Positions 7,909-17,496 of a DNA stretch of 64,000 nucleotides are shown here, piece by piece. The notes beneath the pieces are model-generated. The model ran no database searches and was not told the DNA's origin. It saw nothing but the letters and a program-made list of their open reading frames with translations. The translations under genes were made by a program, and so were the position numbers. Position 1 is the first letter of the stretch. Each line of letters begins with the position of its first letter. The stretch covers positions 26,842 through 90,841 of the forward strand of contig JAFZQO010000015.1 of assembly GCA_017620335.1 (NCBI GenBank), written 5' to 3'. Source of the DNA: Bacteroidales bacterium (lineage in GTDB: Bacteria > Bacteroidota > Bacteroidia > Bacteroidales > UBA932).

Positions 7909-10900
7909 ATGAAGAAATTTTTGTTACTTATCTTCGCGTCAGTGTCCATGCTGATATTCCCGGCATGGCTTGGCGCTCAGACTAAGTCGGTTAAGGTCAA
8001 CGTCACGGACGCCTACGGGCCGGTGGCAGGTGCCTCTGTCCTGGTCAAGGGAACGACCAACGGAGACGTTACTGACTTGGACGGAAACACAACGATCACA
8101 AATGTCGATGCGCAGTCCGTCCTGATCATTTCCTTCATCGGATACACCACCGAGGAGGTGACCGTCGGGAACCGCAGTTCCCTGAACGTCACCCTCAAGG
8201 AGGATACCGAGCAGATCGATGAAACGGTGGTCGTCGGTTACGGCACCCAGAGAAAGGAGTCCCTGACCAGCGCCATCACCTCCGTCCGTTCGGAGGACGT
8301 CACCAAGACCAAGCAGAACGACGTCGTCACCGCCCTCCAGGGCAAGGTGGCCGGCCTCCTCATCCGCCAGGCCGGCGGTACTCCCGGTGCCTTCGGATCC
8401 AACATCAGCCTCCGTGGCTACGGCGCCCCGCTTATCGTTATCGACGGTGTCGTCCGTACCAGCGGCTATGCCAACAGCAACAAGGGTATCAACACCGACC
8501 TCGAACTTTCCCAGCTCAACCCCGAGGATATCGAGAGTATCTCCGTGCTGAAAGACGCCTCGGCCTCCATCTATGGTCTGGGTGCGGCCAACGGCGTCAT
8601 CATGGTGACCACTAAGAAGGGTCAGGCCGTGAGAAAGCCTACGATCAACTATTCCAACGTCTTCTCCTTCGGAAGCCCGAAGATGCCCCATGAGGTGGGT
8701 ATCGCCGATTACCTGAAGATGACCAATGAAATGTACGACGTAGCCAAGTACCAGCGTCCCTACACCGACGAACAGATCAGGGCCGCCGAGAACGGCACCC
8801 TCGAGAGCTTCAGCTGGTGGGATGCGGCCATCAAGAACCACTCCACGACCCAGACCCACAACGTCTCCGTCCGTGGCGGAACCGACGCTATGACCTACTT
8901 CATCTCCGGCAGTTTCAACGACGACCGCAGTATCTACAACGTCGACGACAACTACTGGTACAAGAGGTACACCCTCCGCGGCAACTTCACCTTCAAGCTC
9001 GCCAACGACCTCTCCATGGATTATCAGACCTCCTTCCGCGCCACTTCGTCCGCCGACCCGGCAAATGACGACGTGTACAACGAGGCCTCGGCCATGATCT
9101 TCAACTACATCGCCTATTCCGACCGTCTGACTCCGGCCACGGTCAAGGACAACCCCAACCACTACACCTATCAGGGCATCACTCCTTCCTACAACGTGAT
9201 GGCCATGATGGACCACAACCTCAACTACACGGACAAGCGCGGCCGCGCGTTCACCAACACCGTCAACTTCAACTACAACCCCCATCAGATCAAGGGTCTC
9301 AAGCTCCTCCTCCAGGGTGCTTATGACTTCTACTATGACGGCACGTACACCAAGAAGACCATCTATCCGCTCTATGACTACGAGACCGACACGGTCGCGG
9401 GATACGGCGGAGACGAGAACTCCTACCGCGAGTCCATCCGTGAGCGCGAGCGCATGTATGTCCGCCTGCAGGCCAACTACAACAAGGTCATAGGCAAGCA
9501 CAACATCTCCGCCATGGCCGCCGCCGAGGCCACCAAGATGAATACCCGCAACCAGATGAGCAAGCGTCTGTTCGGCGACTTCTTCACCCAGCCTACCGTT
9601 TCCAGCGGTCTTTCGAGCGCACAGCAGGCCACGGGTACCCGTTCATCCACCGCGACCGCCGGCTACCTGGGCCGTCTCAACTATGAGTACGCCAGCCGCT
9701 ACCTGGTCGAGCTCATGGGCCGTTACGACGGTACGTATGTATACCAGAAGGGCAAGCGCTGGGGCTTCTTCCCGTCCTACTCGCTCGGCTGGAGAATCTC
9801 CGAGGAACCGTTCGTCAAGAACAACCTCCCCTGGATCAGCAACCTCAAGCTCCGCTGGTCCGACGGTAAGACCGGTATGACCCAGGGCTCCGCATATGCC
9901 TACCAGAGCGGTTATGTGTCCGGCAACTCCTACGTGTTCTCCGAAGGCGAGCTCATGCCCGGCTACGTGAACAACGAGATTGCCAACACCATCCTCACCT
10001 GGGCTGACATCCGCCTGATGGACGCCGGTGTCGACTGGAACTTCTGGAACGACAAGTTCAGCGGTACCTTCGATATCTTCCAGCGCATGCAGACGGGTCT
10101 CGCAGGCCGCAGCTCCGGTTCCACCCCGACCATCCTCGGCGTCACCGAGCCTCAGATCAACATCGACTCCCGCGTGACCGCCGGTCTCGAGCTCAGCCTC
10201 TCGCACCGCAACCGCATCAAGGACTTCACCTACTACGCCACGGCCACCGGTACCATTTCCCGTACCATGAACCTCCACATCGAGAGCCAGGCCACCTCGC
10301 AGTACTACGCCTCCATGAACTACTATGGAGCCGGCTTCATCATGAACGGCTCGGCCAGCACCCAGAACCGTTGGACCGACTACCACGGCCTGTGGAAGTA
10401 CGGCCTTGAGGGCGGTCGTTTCGAGAGCTGGAACGACATCTACAACTCCCCGGTAAAGTACGACGCCAACTCGGGTATGCAGACCACTGTCCTCGGACAG
10501 TACAAGCTCCTCGACTGGAACAACGACGGTTACATCACCGCCCACGACGTGCAGTACGCATGGCCTGAGGCCAACCCGTCCTTCCAGTTCGGCCTCAACA
10601 TGGGCTTCAACTGGAAGAACCTTGACTTCAACATGGTATGGCAGGGCGCAACCATGACCTCCAAGATCATCTGGCTGCTCCACACCTTCGGATACGGCGG
10701 ATACAACAACATCTACGACATGTATCTCGACCGCTACCACGTTGCTGTCCAGGGTGCCGACCCGTACGATCCCACCACCGAGTGGGTGGCCGGTTACTGG
10801 CCCGCCCTCATGAAGTCCTCCGATGCCAACAACTGGCGTCCGGGCATGTACGACGCCCCGTCCGACTTCACTCAGCTTGACGCCACCTACTTCCGCCTCA

Positions 10901-11109
10901 AGAGCTTCGAGCTCGGCTACACCCTCCCTAGGAGCATCATCTCCAAGATCGGAATGCGCTCCATGCGCGTGTATGTCGGCGGAACCAACTGGCTGACCCT
11001 CACCAACAAGAAGATCGCGGCCTACGATCCTGAGTCCGCAGCCGCCATGCAGTCCAACACCATGCCTGTCATGCGTACCGTGACCTGCGGTGTCAATGTC
11101 AACTTCTAA
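7909..11109 (+). CDS. SusC-like TonB-dependent outer-membrane transporter
   Basis: 1066 residues. A signal peptide ending LGAQ is followed by a carboxypeptidase-regulatory-like domain (about 25-100), a TonB box-like segment ETVVVGYGTQ, a plug domain with SLRGYGAPLIVIDGVV, and a C-terminal beta-barrel. It imports oligosaccharides across the outer membrane, driven by TonB, with the SusD protein encoded 12 nt downstream as its lid. Context points to fructo-oligosaccharides as cargo. The ending (NVNF) is the usual aromatic barrel end. Confidence 0.96.
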   Translation: MKKFLLLIFASVSMLIFPAWLGAQTKSVKVNVTDAYGPVAGASVLVKGTTNGDVTDLDGNTTITNVDAQSVLIISFIGYTTEEVTVGNRSSLNVTLKEDTEQIDETVVVGYGTQRKESLTSAITSVRSEDVTKTKQNDVVTALQGKVAGLLIRQAGGTPGAFGSNISLRGYGAPLIVIDGVVRTSGYANSNKGINTDLELSQLNPEDIESISVLKDASASIYGLGAANGVIMVTTKKGQAVRKPTINYSNVFSFGSPKMPHEVGIADYLKMTNEMYDVAKYQRPYTDEQIRAAENGTLESFSWWDAAIKNHSTTQTHNVSVRGGTDAMTYFISGSFNDDRSIYNVDDNYWYKRYTLRGNFTFKLANDLSMDYQTSFRATSSADPANDDVYNEASAMIFNYIAYSDRLTPATVKDNPNHYTYQGITPSYNVMAMMDHNLNYTDKRGRAFTNTVNFNYNPHQIKGLKLLLQGAYDFYYDGTYTKKTIYPLYDYETDTVAGYGGDENSYRESIRERERMYVRLQANYNKVIGKHNISAMAAAEATKMNTRNQMSKRLFGDFFTQPTVSSGLSSAQQATGTRSSTATAGYLGRLNYEYASRYLVELMGRYDGTYVYQKGKRWGFFPSYSLGWRISEEPFVKNNLPWISNLKLRWSDGKTGMTQGSAYAYQSGYVSGNSYVFSEGELMPGYVNNEIANTILTWADIRLMDAGVDWNFWNDKFSGTFDIFQRMQTGLAGRSSGSTPTILGVTEPQINIDSRVTAGLELSLSHRNRIKDFTYYATATGTISRTMNLHIESQATSQYYASMNYYGAGFIMNGSASTQNRWTDYHGLWKYGLEGGRFESWNDIYNSPVKYDANSGMQTTVLGQYKLLDWNNDGYITAHDVQYAWPEANPSFQFGLNMGFNWKNLDFNMVWQGATMTSKIIWLLHTFGYGGYNNIYDMYLDRYHVAVQGADPYDPTTEWVAGYWPALMKSSDANNWRPGMYDAPSDFTQLDATYFRLKSFELGYTLPRSIISKIGMRSMRVYVGGTNWLTLTNKKIAAYDPESAAAMQSNTMPVMRTVTCGVNVNF

Positions 11110-11120
11110 TTTGAACAGCG

Positions 11121-13088
11121 ATGAAAAAATTAATATACATTCTGTCCGCGTTTGTTTGCCTCTCCCTGACTTTCACGTCTTGCGAGTCTCTCTTCGACAA
11201 CCTTGAGGGCGACCTGACCAAGATGACGGGCGAGGACATGGCCTCCTCGGAGGCCGGTATCCAGCGACTGCTCGCCCAGGTGTATTCCTACATCCCGATG
11301 AACGCATTCGGATATGAGGACCAGTACACCATGAATGCGGCCGACAGCCACGGCGGCGACTACGGTTTCAACTCCAACCCTTACTATGGAATGTACGGTA
11401 TCCAGACCTTCTGGAACTGGAGCGCCATCCGTACCATCAACTCCTTCATCGTCATCGCCACTGAGGCGGGAGAGAAGGGTACCATCACTCAGAAAGAGGC
11501 CAAGATTTATGCGGCCGAAGCCCGTTTCGTGCGCGCCTACTGCTACTTCGTAATGGCCCGCAACCTTGGCGGAGTGCCCATCATCACCGAACCGCTCGAC
11601 TCGTACTACAACCCTGCCGACGGTAACCAGGAACTCTTCGCCTTCGCACAGCGTGCGACCGAGAAGGAGACTTGGGACTTCGTGATCAGCGAATTCCAGG
11701 CCGCCGCCGATGACCTTGACGCCACCCCCGCCACCGAGTTCCGCGCCGGCAAGTACGCGGCCCTCGGCATGAAGGCCCGCGCGGCCCTCTATGCAGCTTC
11801 GGTCAGCAAGTACTGGAACGCCCAGGGCGGCATCGAGTCGACCTACAAGGCCGTCGCCGCCAAGAAGACCTACATGGAGTCCAGCTATGCCAACGCGTAC
11901 TATCAGGAGTGCATCAAGGCCTGCGAGGACATCATCAACAGCGGCAAGTTCCGCCTCCACGGAGAGAATCCCGCCAATGTCGACGAGGCCATCAAGAACC
12001 TCGGAGAGATGTTCGTGACCAAGGCTAACGAGGAGTACATCTTCGGCCAGAGCCTCAATGACGGCAACTACACCTCCGGAGACGACTTCGACGTGTACAA
12101 CAGCCCCGCCCAGACCGTCACCGGCAACCAGAGCTGCGGCAAATACTCCGTCACCGTCAACTTCGCTGACAAGTTCGACAACTACGACGCCAACTTCGGC
12201 GCCGTGGACGGCACGATCAAGACCCGTTCCGACGGTAAGGAGGATGTGTTCTTCAACGCTACCCTGACCCGTTTCCCCTTGGAGTACGCCAGCATCCCGT
12301 ACATTGAGTACGACGCCATCGACGAGCCGTTCCGCAACAAGGACGCCCGCTTCCGCGCTTGGATAATCTACCCTGACGCAGTCTTCCGCAACACCACCAT
12401 CAAGATCCAGGGCGGTCTGATCAAGACCGACGGCTCCGTTTCCCTTTGGAACGATGCCAGCGAGACTGTCGGGGGCGTGACCTACTACGCCTTCGGCGAC
12501 CAGTCCAGCAACGTGTCGGGTTTCTTCAACTATGACAACAAGATGACCGGCGGTAACTACGTCACCACTGGCTTCAGCATCCGCAAGTTCTTGGATCCCA
12601 ACTCGTTCCAGCTCTATAACAAGTCCTTCTGGTATGACATCCGCTACGCTGAGATCCTCCTCTCCTACGCCGAGGCGGTTGCCGAGAGCGGTCAGGGCGA
12701 CAAGACCAAGGCAAAGCAGTACCTCAATGACATCCGTCATCGCGCCGGCTACAAGGACAACATCGACCTGACCGTCGACAACGTCCTGCATCAGCGCGAG
12801 CTCGAGTTCGCCTTCGAGGGCGACCAGCTCTACACCCTGCATCGCCGCCGCGCTTTCTACAACAAGCTTACGGATCCCGAGGTGGAAGGCCAGAAGCACG
12901 CCCTTACTCCCGTGCTCGACCTGCGCAGCGGCTCGCCGAAGTACATCTTCGTCCGTTCCATCCACTACGCCGAGGATCCCCTCACCGGAGGCAAGTATTC
13001 GGATTATCATACCGCTCCGAAGAGTTATTACGGCCGAATCAGCGATTTCGGCGTGAACAAGTACGAGCCTAATCCTGCTGACGAATAA
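11121..13088 (+). CDS. SusD-like glycan-binding lipoprotein
   Basis: 655 residues with lipobox LTFTSC. Hallmarks of the SusD/RagB family are AEARFVRAYCYF (TPR core), GGVPIITEP, and the C-terminal RHRAGYK and RELEFAFEGDQLYTLHRRR motifs. It pairs with the SusC protein as the surface lid and binds the oligosaccharide. At 655 residues it is longer than the typical ~550, with extra loops around residues 330-470. Immediately followed by a DUF3823-type lipoprotein. Confidence 0.95.
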   Translation: MKKLIYILSAFVCLSLTFTSCESLFDNLEGDLTKMTGEDMASSEAGIQRLLAQVYSYIPMNAFGYEDQYTMNAADSHGGDYGFNSNPYYGMYGIQTFWNWSAIRTINSFIVIATEAGEKGTITQKEAKIYAAEARFVRAYCYFVMARNLGGVPIITEPLDSYYNPADGNQELFAFAQRATEKETWDFVISEFQAAADDLDATPATEFRAGKYAALGMKARAALYAASVSKYWNAQGGIESTYKAVAAKKTYMESSYANAYYQECIKACEDIINSGKFRLHGENPANVDEAIKNLGEMFVTKANEEYIFGQSLNDGNYTSGDDFDVYNSPAQTVTGNQSCGKYSVTVNFADKFDNYDANFGAVDGTIKTRSDGKEDVFFNATLTRFPLEYASIPYIEYDAIDEPFRNKDARFRAWIIYPDAVFRNTTIKIQGGLIKTDGSVSLWNDASETVGGVTYYAFGDQSSNVSGFFNYDNKMTGGNYVTTGFSIRKFLDPNSFQLYNKSFWYDIRYAEILLSYAEAVAESGQGDKTKAKQYLNDIRHRAGYKDNIDLTVDNVLHQRELEFAFEGDQLYTLHRRRAFYNKLTDPEVEGQKHALTPVLDLRSGSPKYIFVRSIHYAEDPLTGGKYSDYHTAPKSYYGRISDFGVNKYEPNPADE

Positions 13089-13089
13089 A

Positions 13090-13902
13090 ATGTCCAAGAT
13101 CATGAAAAAGTTACTCTTTATACTCCCTATCGCGCTGTTGTTCAACTCATGCGTCTTCTTTGAGATGGACAACTACGACGGACCGAACGCTTCCATCACC
13201 GGTACGCTCCTGGATTCCAAGACCCACGAGCCCGTCCCGACCGAGTGCAAGTTCGGCAACTTCTTCGGCGGTGCTTACATGGGCGCCCCTACCACGGGTT
13301 ATTTCTCCGTGTACGAGAAAGGTACTTCCGAGGTTTATGGCCGCAAGCTGGACTACGAGAAGGCCCAGTACTGGCATATCAAATATGACGGCACCTATGT
13401 GAACAGCCAGGTCTTCTCCGGCACCTACCGCATCGAATCCGCTTCCAACAACTTCTATCCCGTCACCAAGGACGACGTGAAGATCGTTCCCGGTGAGAAC
13501 AAACTCGACTGGGAGGTCACTCCGTACTGCCGCGTCATCAACCCGAAGGTTGAGCTCCAGGGCGGCAAGTTCGTCGCGACATTCGCCGTCGAGATCGGCG
13601 ATCCCAGCAAGGCGAACACGATCTATGACGCCAAGCTCCTCTGCTATCCCGACGCATTCGTAGGCGTGTACTGCAACTATTGCGGACAGGATACCGGCGC
13701 TACGTCCAAGAACATCGTGGCCGACGGCAAGACCATAAACACCCTGACCATCGATCCGACCAACCCGCTGAACCAGGCCGAGTTCAAGTATGCCGGCAAG
13801 GGCAAGGAGCACTTCTTCCGCATCGCCGTGTGCGCTACGGGCAACGGTGCCAACACCAGCCGCTTCTACAACTACAGCCCGACCATCAAGATCGTCTACT
13901 AA
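13090..13902 (+). CDS. DUF3823-type surface lipoprotein (SusE position)
   Basis: Up to 270 residues. Translation may begin at ATG 13090, one base after the SusD stop, or at ATG 13102; the second puts the signal peptide (LLFNSC) in the usual place. After the lipobox come DNYDGPNASITGTLLD, a beta-sandwich resembling a carboxypeptidase-regulatory domain, and DWEVTPYCRV, the layout of DUF3823 proteins that follow SusCD pairs. Probably a glycan-binding accessory protein. The exact ligand is unknown. Confidence 0.8.
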   Translation: MSKIMKKLLFILPIALLFNSCVFFEMDNYDGPNASITGTLLDSKTHEPVPTECKFGNFFGGAYMGAPTTGYFSVYEKGTSEVYGRKLDYEKAQYWHIKYDGTYVNSQVFSGTYRIESASNNFYPVTKDDVKIVPGENKLDWEVTPYCRVINPKVELQGGKFVATFAVEIGDPSKANTIYDAKLLCYPDAFVGVYCNYCGQDTGATSKNIVADGKTINTLTIDPTNPLNQAEFKYAGKGKEHFFRIAVCATGNGANTSRFYNYSPTIKIVY

Positions 13903-13917
13903 AATAGCACTGATAAT

Positions 13918-15273
13918 ATGAAAGTCAAATTATTTATCCTTGCCTGCGCGGCCCTGCTTGTCTCCGGACAGTCGTTCGCGGCGGACCATGTCCGCGGCCA
14001 GCTGAAGGTCGGCGTCGCCAAGATAGATGTGACGCCCGGTCCCGACCAGCTTGGCAGAAACACCTACGGCGTCCTCGACCATACGCATTTCCGCGTGATC
14101 CTCTTCTCCAACGGCAATAACATCGCCGGCCTCGCCAACGTTGACGGCAATCCCAACCAGCGCTGCGTCGACGCGGTCAACGCACGCATCGAGAAGGATT
14201 TCGGCATCCCCCAGGGGAACATAATCTACAATGGCACCCACTGCCACTCGACCGGCACCGTCCCCATGGACGAACTGACCGAGCGCATGTACCAGGCCAT
14301 CAAGCAGGCCTATGAGAGCATGGTTCCGGCCAAGGTCGGCACCGGCAAGGGTGTCTGCTACCTCAATGTAAAGCGCGACCTCTTCGATCCCGAGCGCGGA
14401 ACATGGTGGGAGGGTCCCGATTATGACGGCAAATCCGACAAGACCGTCGGCGTCATCTATTTCGAGAGCCTCGACGGCAAGCCCCTTGGCGTCTATTACA
14501 ACTACGCCATGCACGCCGTCATCACCGGCCAGCTCGACATGATCACCGGTGACTTCCCCGGCAAGTCCGAGGAGTACATCGAGAGCCGCTACGGCGATGA
14601 CTTCGTCGCCATCTTCTCGTCCGGTGCCGCCGGCGACCAGAACCCGCTCTACTTCCAGCAGACCTTCGACCTGCGCGACATCCGCATCGCGGATTACGCC
14701 AAGCGCGGCGAGGATATCTCCAACTCCATGCCTCCGGGAGGCACCGGACTGGACCGCAACGACCCTGAGACCCACCGTCTCATGGAGGAGCAGAAGAGGA
14801 TGGCCGAGAGCTACGGCCAGTTGCTGGGCGAGGAAGTGAAGTACGTCGTCATGATGATGCGCCGCTTCGAGACCGACGTGACCCTTGAGGCTGCACGTAC
14901 GCACATAACCTGTGCGGCGCGCCGCCAGACCAACGGAGGCGGACGCGCCGGCTATGCCGGAACTTATGAGGATGCCCCCGATATCGTCCTCGAGCTCGGT
15001 CTCGTGATGCTGGACGACATCCCCGTCTGTGCGGTGTCCGGCGAGGTCTACAACCAGATCGCCGTCGACCTGAAGAACGCTTCGCCTTACTCCTTCACCA
15101 TCATGACCACCGTCACCGACGGCCATAACCAGGGCCGCGGCGGCTATATCCCCGATGACGAGGCTTACGGCGCAGAAGTGTTCGAGGTGCTCACTTCCGG
15201 TTACAAACAGGGAACGGCTCATATGGGCATCGTCAACGGCCTCCTCGGCCTGATACACGACGCCACCCACTGA
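13918..15273 (+). CDS. Secreted neutral/alkaline ceramidase-family hydrolase, copy 1
   Basis: 451 residues with a signal peptide ending QSFAA. It matches the neutral/alkaline non-lysosomal ceramidase N-domain family: VAKIDVTPG at the start, GTHCHS (His108, His110), NYAMH (His199), DFPG, SSGAAGDQNP, Glu376 (SGEVYN) and Tyr410 (YIPDDE). These positions fit the zinc ligands and active-site residues of the family, so the enzyme looks intact. The immunoglobulin-like C-terminal domain of classical ceramidases is absent. In a fructan-type locus the substrate is more likely an amide or ester on a glycan or glycolipid than ceramide itself; this is inference. Its stop overlaps the next start (TGATG). 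Confidence 0.85.
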   Translation: MKVKLFILACAALLVSGQSFAADHVRGQLKVGVAKIDVTPGPDQLGRNTYGVLDHTHFRVILFSNGNNIAGLANVDGNPNQRCVDAVNARIEKDFGIPQGNIIYNGTHCHSTGTVPMDELTERMYQAIKQAYESMVPAKVGTGKGVCYLNVKRDLFDPERGTWWEGPDYDGKSDKTVGVIYFESLDGKPLGVYYNYAMHAVITGQLDMITGDFPGKSEEYIESRYGDDFVAIFSSGAAGDQNPLYFQQTFDLRDIRIADYAKRGEDISNSMPPGGTGLDRNDPETHRLMEEQKRMAESYGQLLGEEVKYVVMMMRRFETDVTLEAARTHITCAARRQTNGGGRAGYAGTYEDAPDIVLELGLVMLDDIPVCAVSGEVYNQIAVDLKNASPYSFTIMTTVTDGHNQGRGGYIPDDEAYGAEVFEVLTSGYKQGTAHMGIVNGLLGLIHDATH

Positions 15274-16028
15274 TGCTCGCCTTGATGATATCCGTGTTCC
15301 TGTCCTCCTGCCCCGTGCAGGGGGACGGGAATACGCGTATCATAGAGGAAGGTGGCGCCGGCTCCTACAAGGCCGTCGCCGTAACGCCCCGGGACTGCCC
15401 GGGCACAACCCTTTACTTTCCCGCCGACCTCAAGGCCGCAGCCGCGAAGACCACCTTGCCCGTAGTCCTCTTCGAAGGGGAGGGCGGGCTGAAATATGAG
15501 AAATACCTCAACGAGATAGCCTCGTTCGGATATGTGGTCGCGGATATCGGCCGGGCGGACCCGGAGAGTGCGCTGGAAGCCGTGAAGGCTTCCGAGGCCC
15601 TCCGGGACATGCCGGCCGGCGACCTGCCCCTGGCCATCGTCTCCGCGGCCGGTCCGGCCACGGCCCTGCCCCAGGGAGACCTCCGCACCGTCGTGTACGT
15701 CCATTCTTCGCAGCCGGCTCCGGCCCTTCCGGTCCTGTATGTCGCCGGCGGCCTGGACGCGGACGCATATCTCCGCATCCAGAAGGACTATGACGCCTCG
15801 GACGGACAATTCGCCGCAGTGGCCACCTATCCCGCCGGGGCGGAAGGCACTTTCAACGATGCTTTCGGCGGGTCCTATTCGATGATCACGCTCCAGTGGC
15901 TGGAGTGGCTGCTTAAGGACAAGCCGTGGTCACGGACCATCTTCACCGGTGAGGAGTGCATATGCTTCTACACCGGCTGGGGGATCCAATACAAGAATGA
16001 AGACATTGTCATAAACGATAATCAATGA
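15273..16028 (+). CDS. Degenerate alpha/beta-hydrolase lipoprotein (probable pseudoenzyme)
   Basis: 251 residues, starting at ATG 15273 that overlaps the preceding stop by one base; a signal peptide with SSC is at residues 11-13. It aligns with the hydrolases at 2-2818: strand FGYVVADIG, the C-terminal GTFNDAFGGSY and the closing LEWLLKDKPW. The nucleophile elbow has become IVSAAGPA and the catalytic His motif DAHGGTF has become GAEGTF, so both Ser and His are missing. It cannot work as a serine hydrolase; it might bind ligand or partner the flanking enzymes. Its stop overlaps the next gene start (ATGATG). Confidence 0.75.
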   Translation: MLALMISVFLSSCPVQGDGNTRIIEEGGAGSYKAVAVTPRDCPGTTLYFPADLKAAAAKTTLPVVLFEGEGGLKYEKYLNEIASFGYVVADIGRADPESALEAVKASEALRDMPAGDLPLAIVSAAGPATALPQGDLRTVVYVHSSQPAPALPVLYVAGGLDADAYLRIQKDYDASDGQFAAVATYPAGAEGTFNDAFGGSYSMITLQWLEWLLKDKPWSRTIFTGEECICFYTGWGIQYKNEDIVINDNQ

Positions 16029-17377
16029 TGAAAAGGATAATGCTGACCCTGCTCGGAGTCCTCATGCTCGCGGCGGGGATCTGCCACGCACAGCAGCGCG
16101 GACAGCTTTATGCCGGAGCGTCCAAGTCCGACATCACCCCGGACGAGGCCTCCCTGCCCAAGACTTCCCAGGGCATCCTGGACCATTGTCACGCCCGTGC
16201 GATCGTGTTCACGAACGGCATCACCAAGGCCGCCTTCGTGTCCATCGACGCAGCCATGGGCAACATCCGCATGGTCAACGCCGTCAACGAGCGCGCGGCC
16301 AAGGAGCTGGGCATCCCCGAGGGGAATATACTTTACAACTGGACCCACACACATTCCGGTTCCTCCGTCTTCGGTGATGAGCTCAACAACCGCGTCTTCC
16401 AGGCGCTGAAGGAGGCGAACGACCGCCTTGTGCCCGCCAAGGTGGGCTACGGCAGCGGCGTCTGCTACCTCAACGTCAAGCGCGACCTCTTCGACCCCGA
16501 GCGCGGGACGTGGTGGGAAGGCCCGGACTATGACGGCAAATCCGACAAGACCGTGGCTGTCATCTACTTCGAGGGACTTGACGGCAAGCCCATCGCGACC
16601 TATTTCAACTACGCGATGCACGCCGTCATCACCGGCAACACCGACAAGGTGAGCGCCGACTTCCCGGGCGAGGCCGAGACCTACATCGAGAGCCGCTACG
16701 GCGACGATTTCGTGGCCTGCTTCGCTTCCGGAGCCGCCGGAGACCAGAACCCGATCTACTTCCAGCAGACCTTCGACCTGCGCGACATCCGCATCAAGGA
16801 TTACGCGGAGCGCGGGGAGGACATCTCCAACGCGATGCCTCCGGGCGGCCAGGGCCTCGACCGCAGCAAGCCCGAGGTGCAGCGCCTGCTCGGCGAGCAG
16901 GAGCGCATGATACGCAGTTACGGCCAGATCCTCGGTGAGGAGGTGAAGTATGTGATAATGATGATGCGCCGCTTCGAGACCGACGTCACCCTGACCTGTC
17001 TCCACAAGACCGTCAGTTGCCCGGCGCGCCGCCAGCTGAACGGCGGCGGCCGTGCCGGCTATGCCGGTGAGTACGAGGATGCGGGCGAGGCCACCATCGA
17101 CCTCCACCTGACCATGCTTGACGACATCCCGGTGGTCGGTACCAGCGGTGAGCCTTACAATCCCATCGCGGTGGAGCTCAAGGAGAAGTCGCCGTATGCA
17201 CGCACGATGCTGACCACTCTCTGCCAGGGCACGTTCACCGGCTATATCCCGGACGACGAGTCCTACGGCGCCCAGTCCTTCGAGGTGCTCGGCTCCCGCT
17301 TCAAGCAGGGTTATGCCCAGAAGGCCATCGTCGAAGGCGCCCTCGACCTCATCCACGAGGCGACGCACGGCAAATGA
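16025..17377 (+). CDS. Secreted neutral/alkaline ceramidase-family hydrolase, copy 2
   Basis: 450 residues, starting at ATG 16025 or 16028; the signal peptide ends CHAQ. It is a close paralogue of copy 1, with long shared runs such as FDPERGTWWEGPDYDGKSDK. The zinc and active-site positions are kept: THTHS (His108, His110), NYAMH (His199), ASGAAGDQNP, SGEPYN and YIPDDE. The differences concentrate in the middle and C-terminal loops, which suggests related but distinct substrates. It is the last gene of the unit, followed by two palindromic terminator-like repeats. Confidence 0.85.
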   Translation: MMKRIMLTLLGVLMLAAGICHAQQRGQLYAGASKSDITPDEASLPKTSQGILDHCHARAIVFTNGITKAAFVSIDAAMGNIRMVNAVNERAAKELGIPEGNILYNWTHTHSGSSVFGDELNNRVFQALKEANDRLVPAKVGYGSGVCYLNVKRDLFDPERGTWWEGPDYDGKSDKTVAVIYFEGLDGKPIATYFNYAMHAVITGNTDKVSADFPGEAETYIESRYGDDFVACFASGAAGDQNPIYFQQTFDLRDIRIKDYAERGEDISNAMPPGGQGLDRSKPEVQRLLGEQERMIRSYGQILGEEVKYVIMMMRRFETDVTLTCLHKTVSCPARRQLNGGGRAGYAGEYEDAGEATIDLHLTMLDDIPVVGTSGEPYNPIAVELKEKSPYARTMLTTLCQGTFTGYIPDDESYGAQSFEVLGSRFKQGYAQKAIVEGALDLIHEATHGK

Positions 17378-17383
17378 TAAGCG

Positions 17384-17411
17384 TACCCTGCGGGCGTTTA
17401 CCCGCAGGGTA
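17384..17411. repeat. Palindromic repeat, copy A
   Basis: Perfect 11-bp inverted repeat TACCCTGCGGG / CCCGCAGGGTA with a 6-nt loop (CGTTTA), 7 nt after the stop of the preceding gene. First of the family also seen at 17425, 49673 and 56435-56514. It can fold as an RNA hairpin at a transcript end. Confidence 0.85.
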
Positions 17412-17424
17412 TAGCGTTTAAGGA

Positions 17425-17468
17425 GGTACCCTGCGGGTGTTTGCCCGCAGGGTACCACATTTTTTTCG
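17425..17468 (+). terminator. Palindromic repeat copy B with T-run (terminator)
   Basis: Perfect 13-bp stem GGTACCCTGCGGG (17425-17437) / CCCGCAGGGTACC (17444-17456), loop TGTTTG, followed by ACATTTTTTTC. It has all parts of an intrinsic terminator for the locus upstream and shares its core with the other copies. Confidence 0.8.
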
Positions 17469-17496
17469 TTGAAAACGGAAAAGCTTCGTATCTTTG
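17469..17496 (+). promoter_or_regulatory. Promoter of the DUF2723 gene
   Basis: TTG (17469-17471), 17-nt spacer, then TATCTTTG (17489-17496), an exact TAnnTTTG box. The predicted start is about 20 nt before ATG 17522. Confidence 0.65.
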
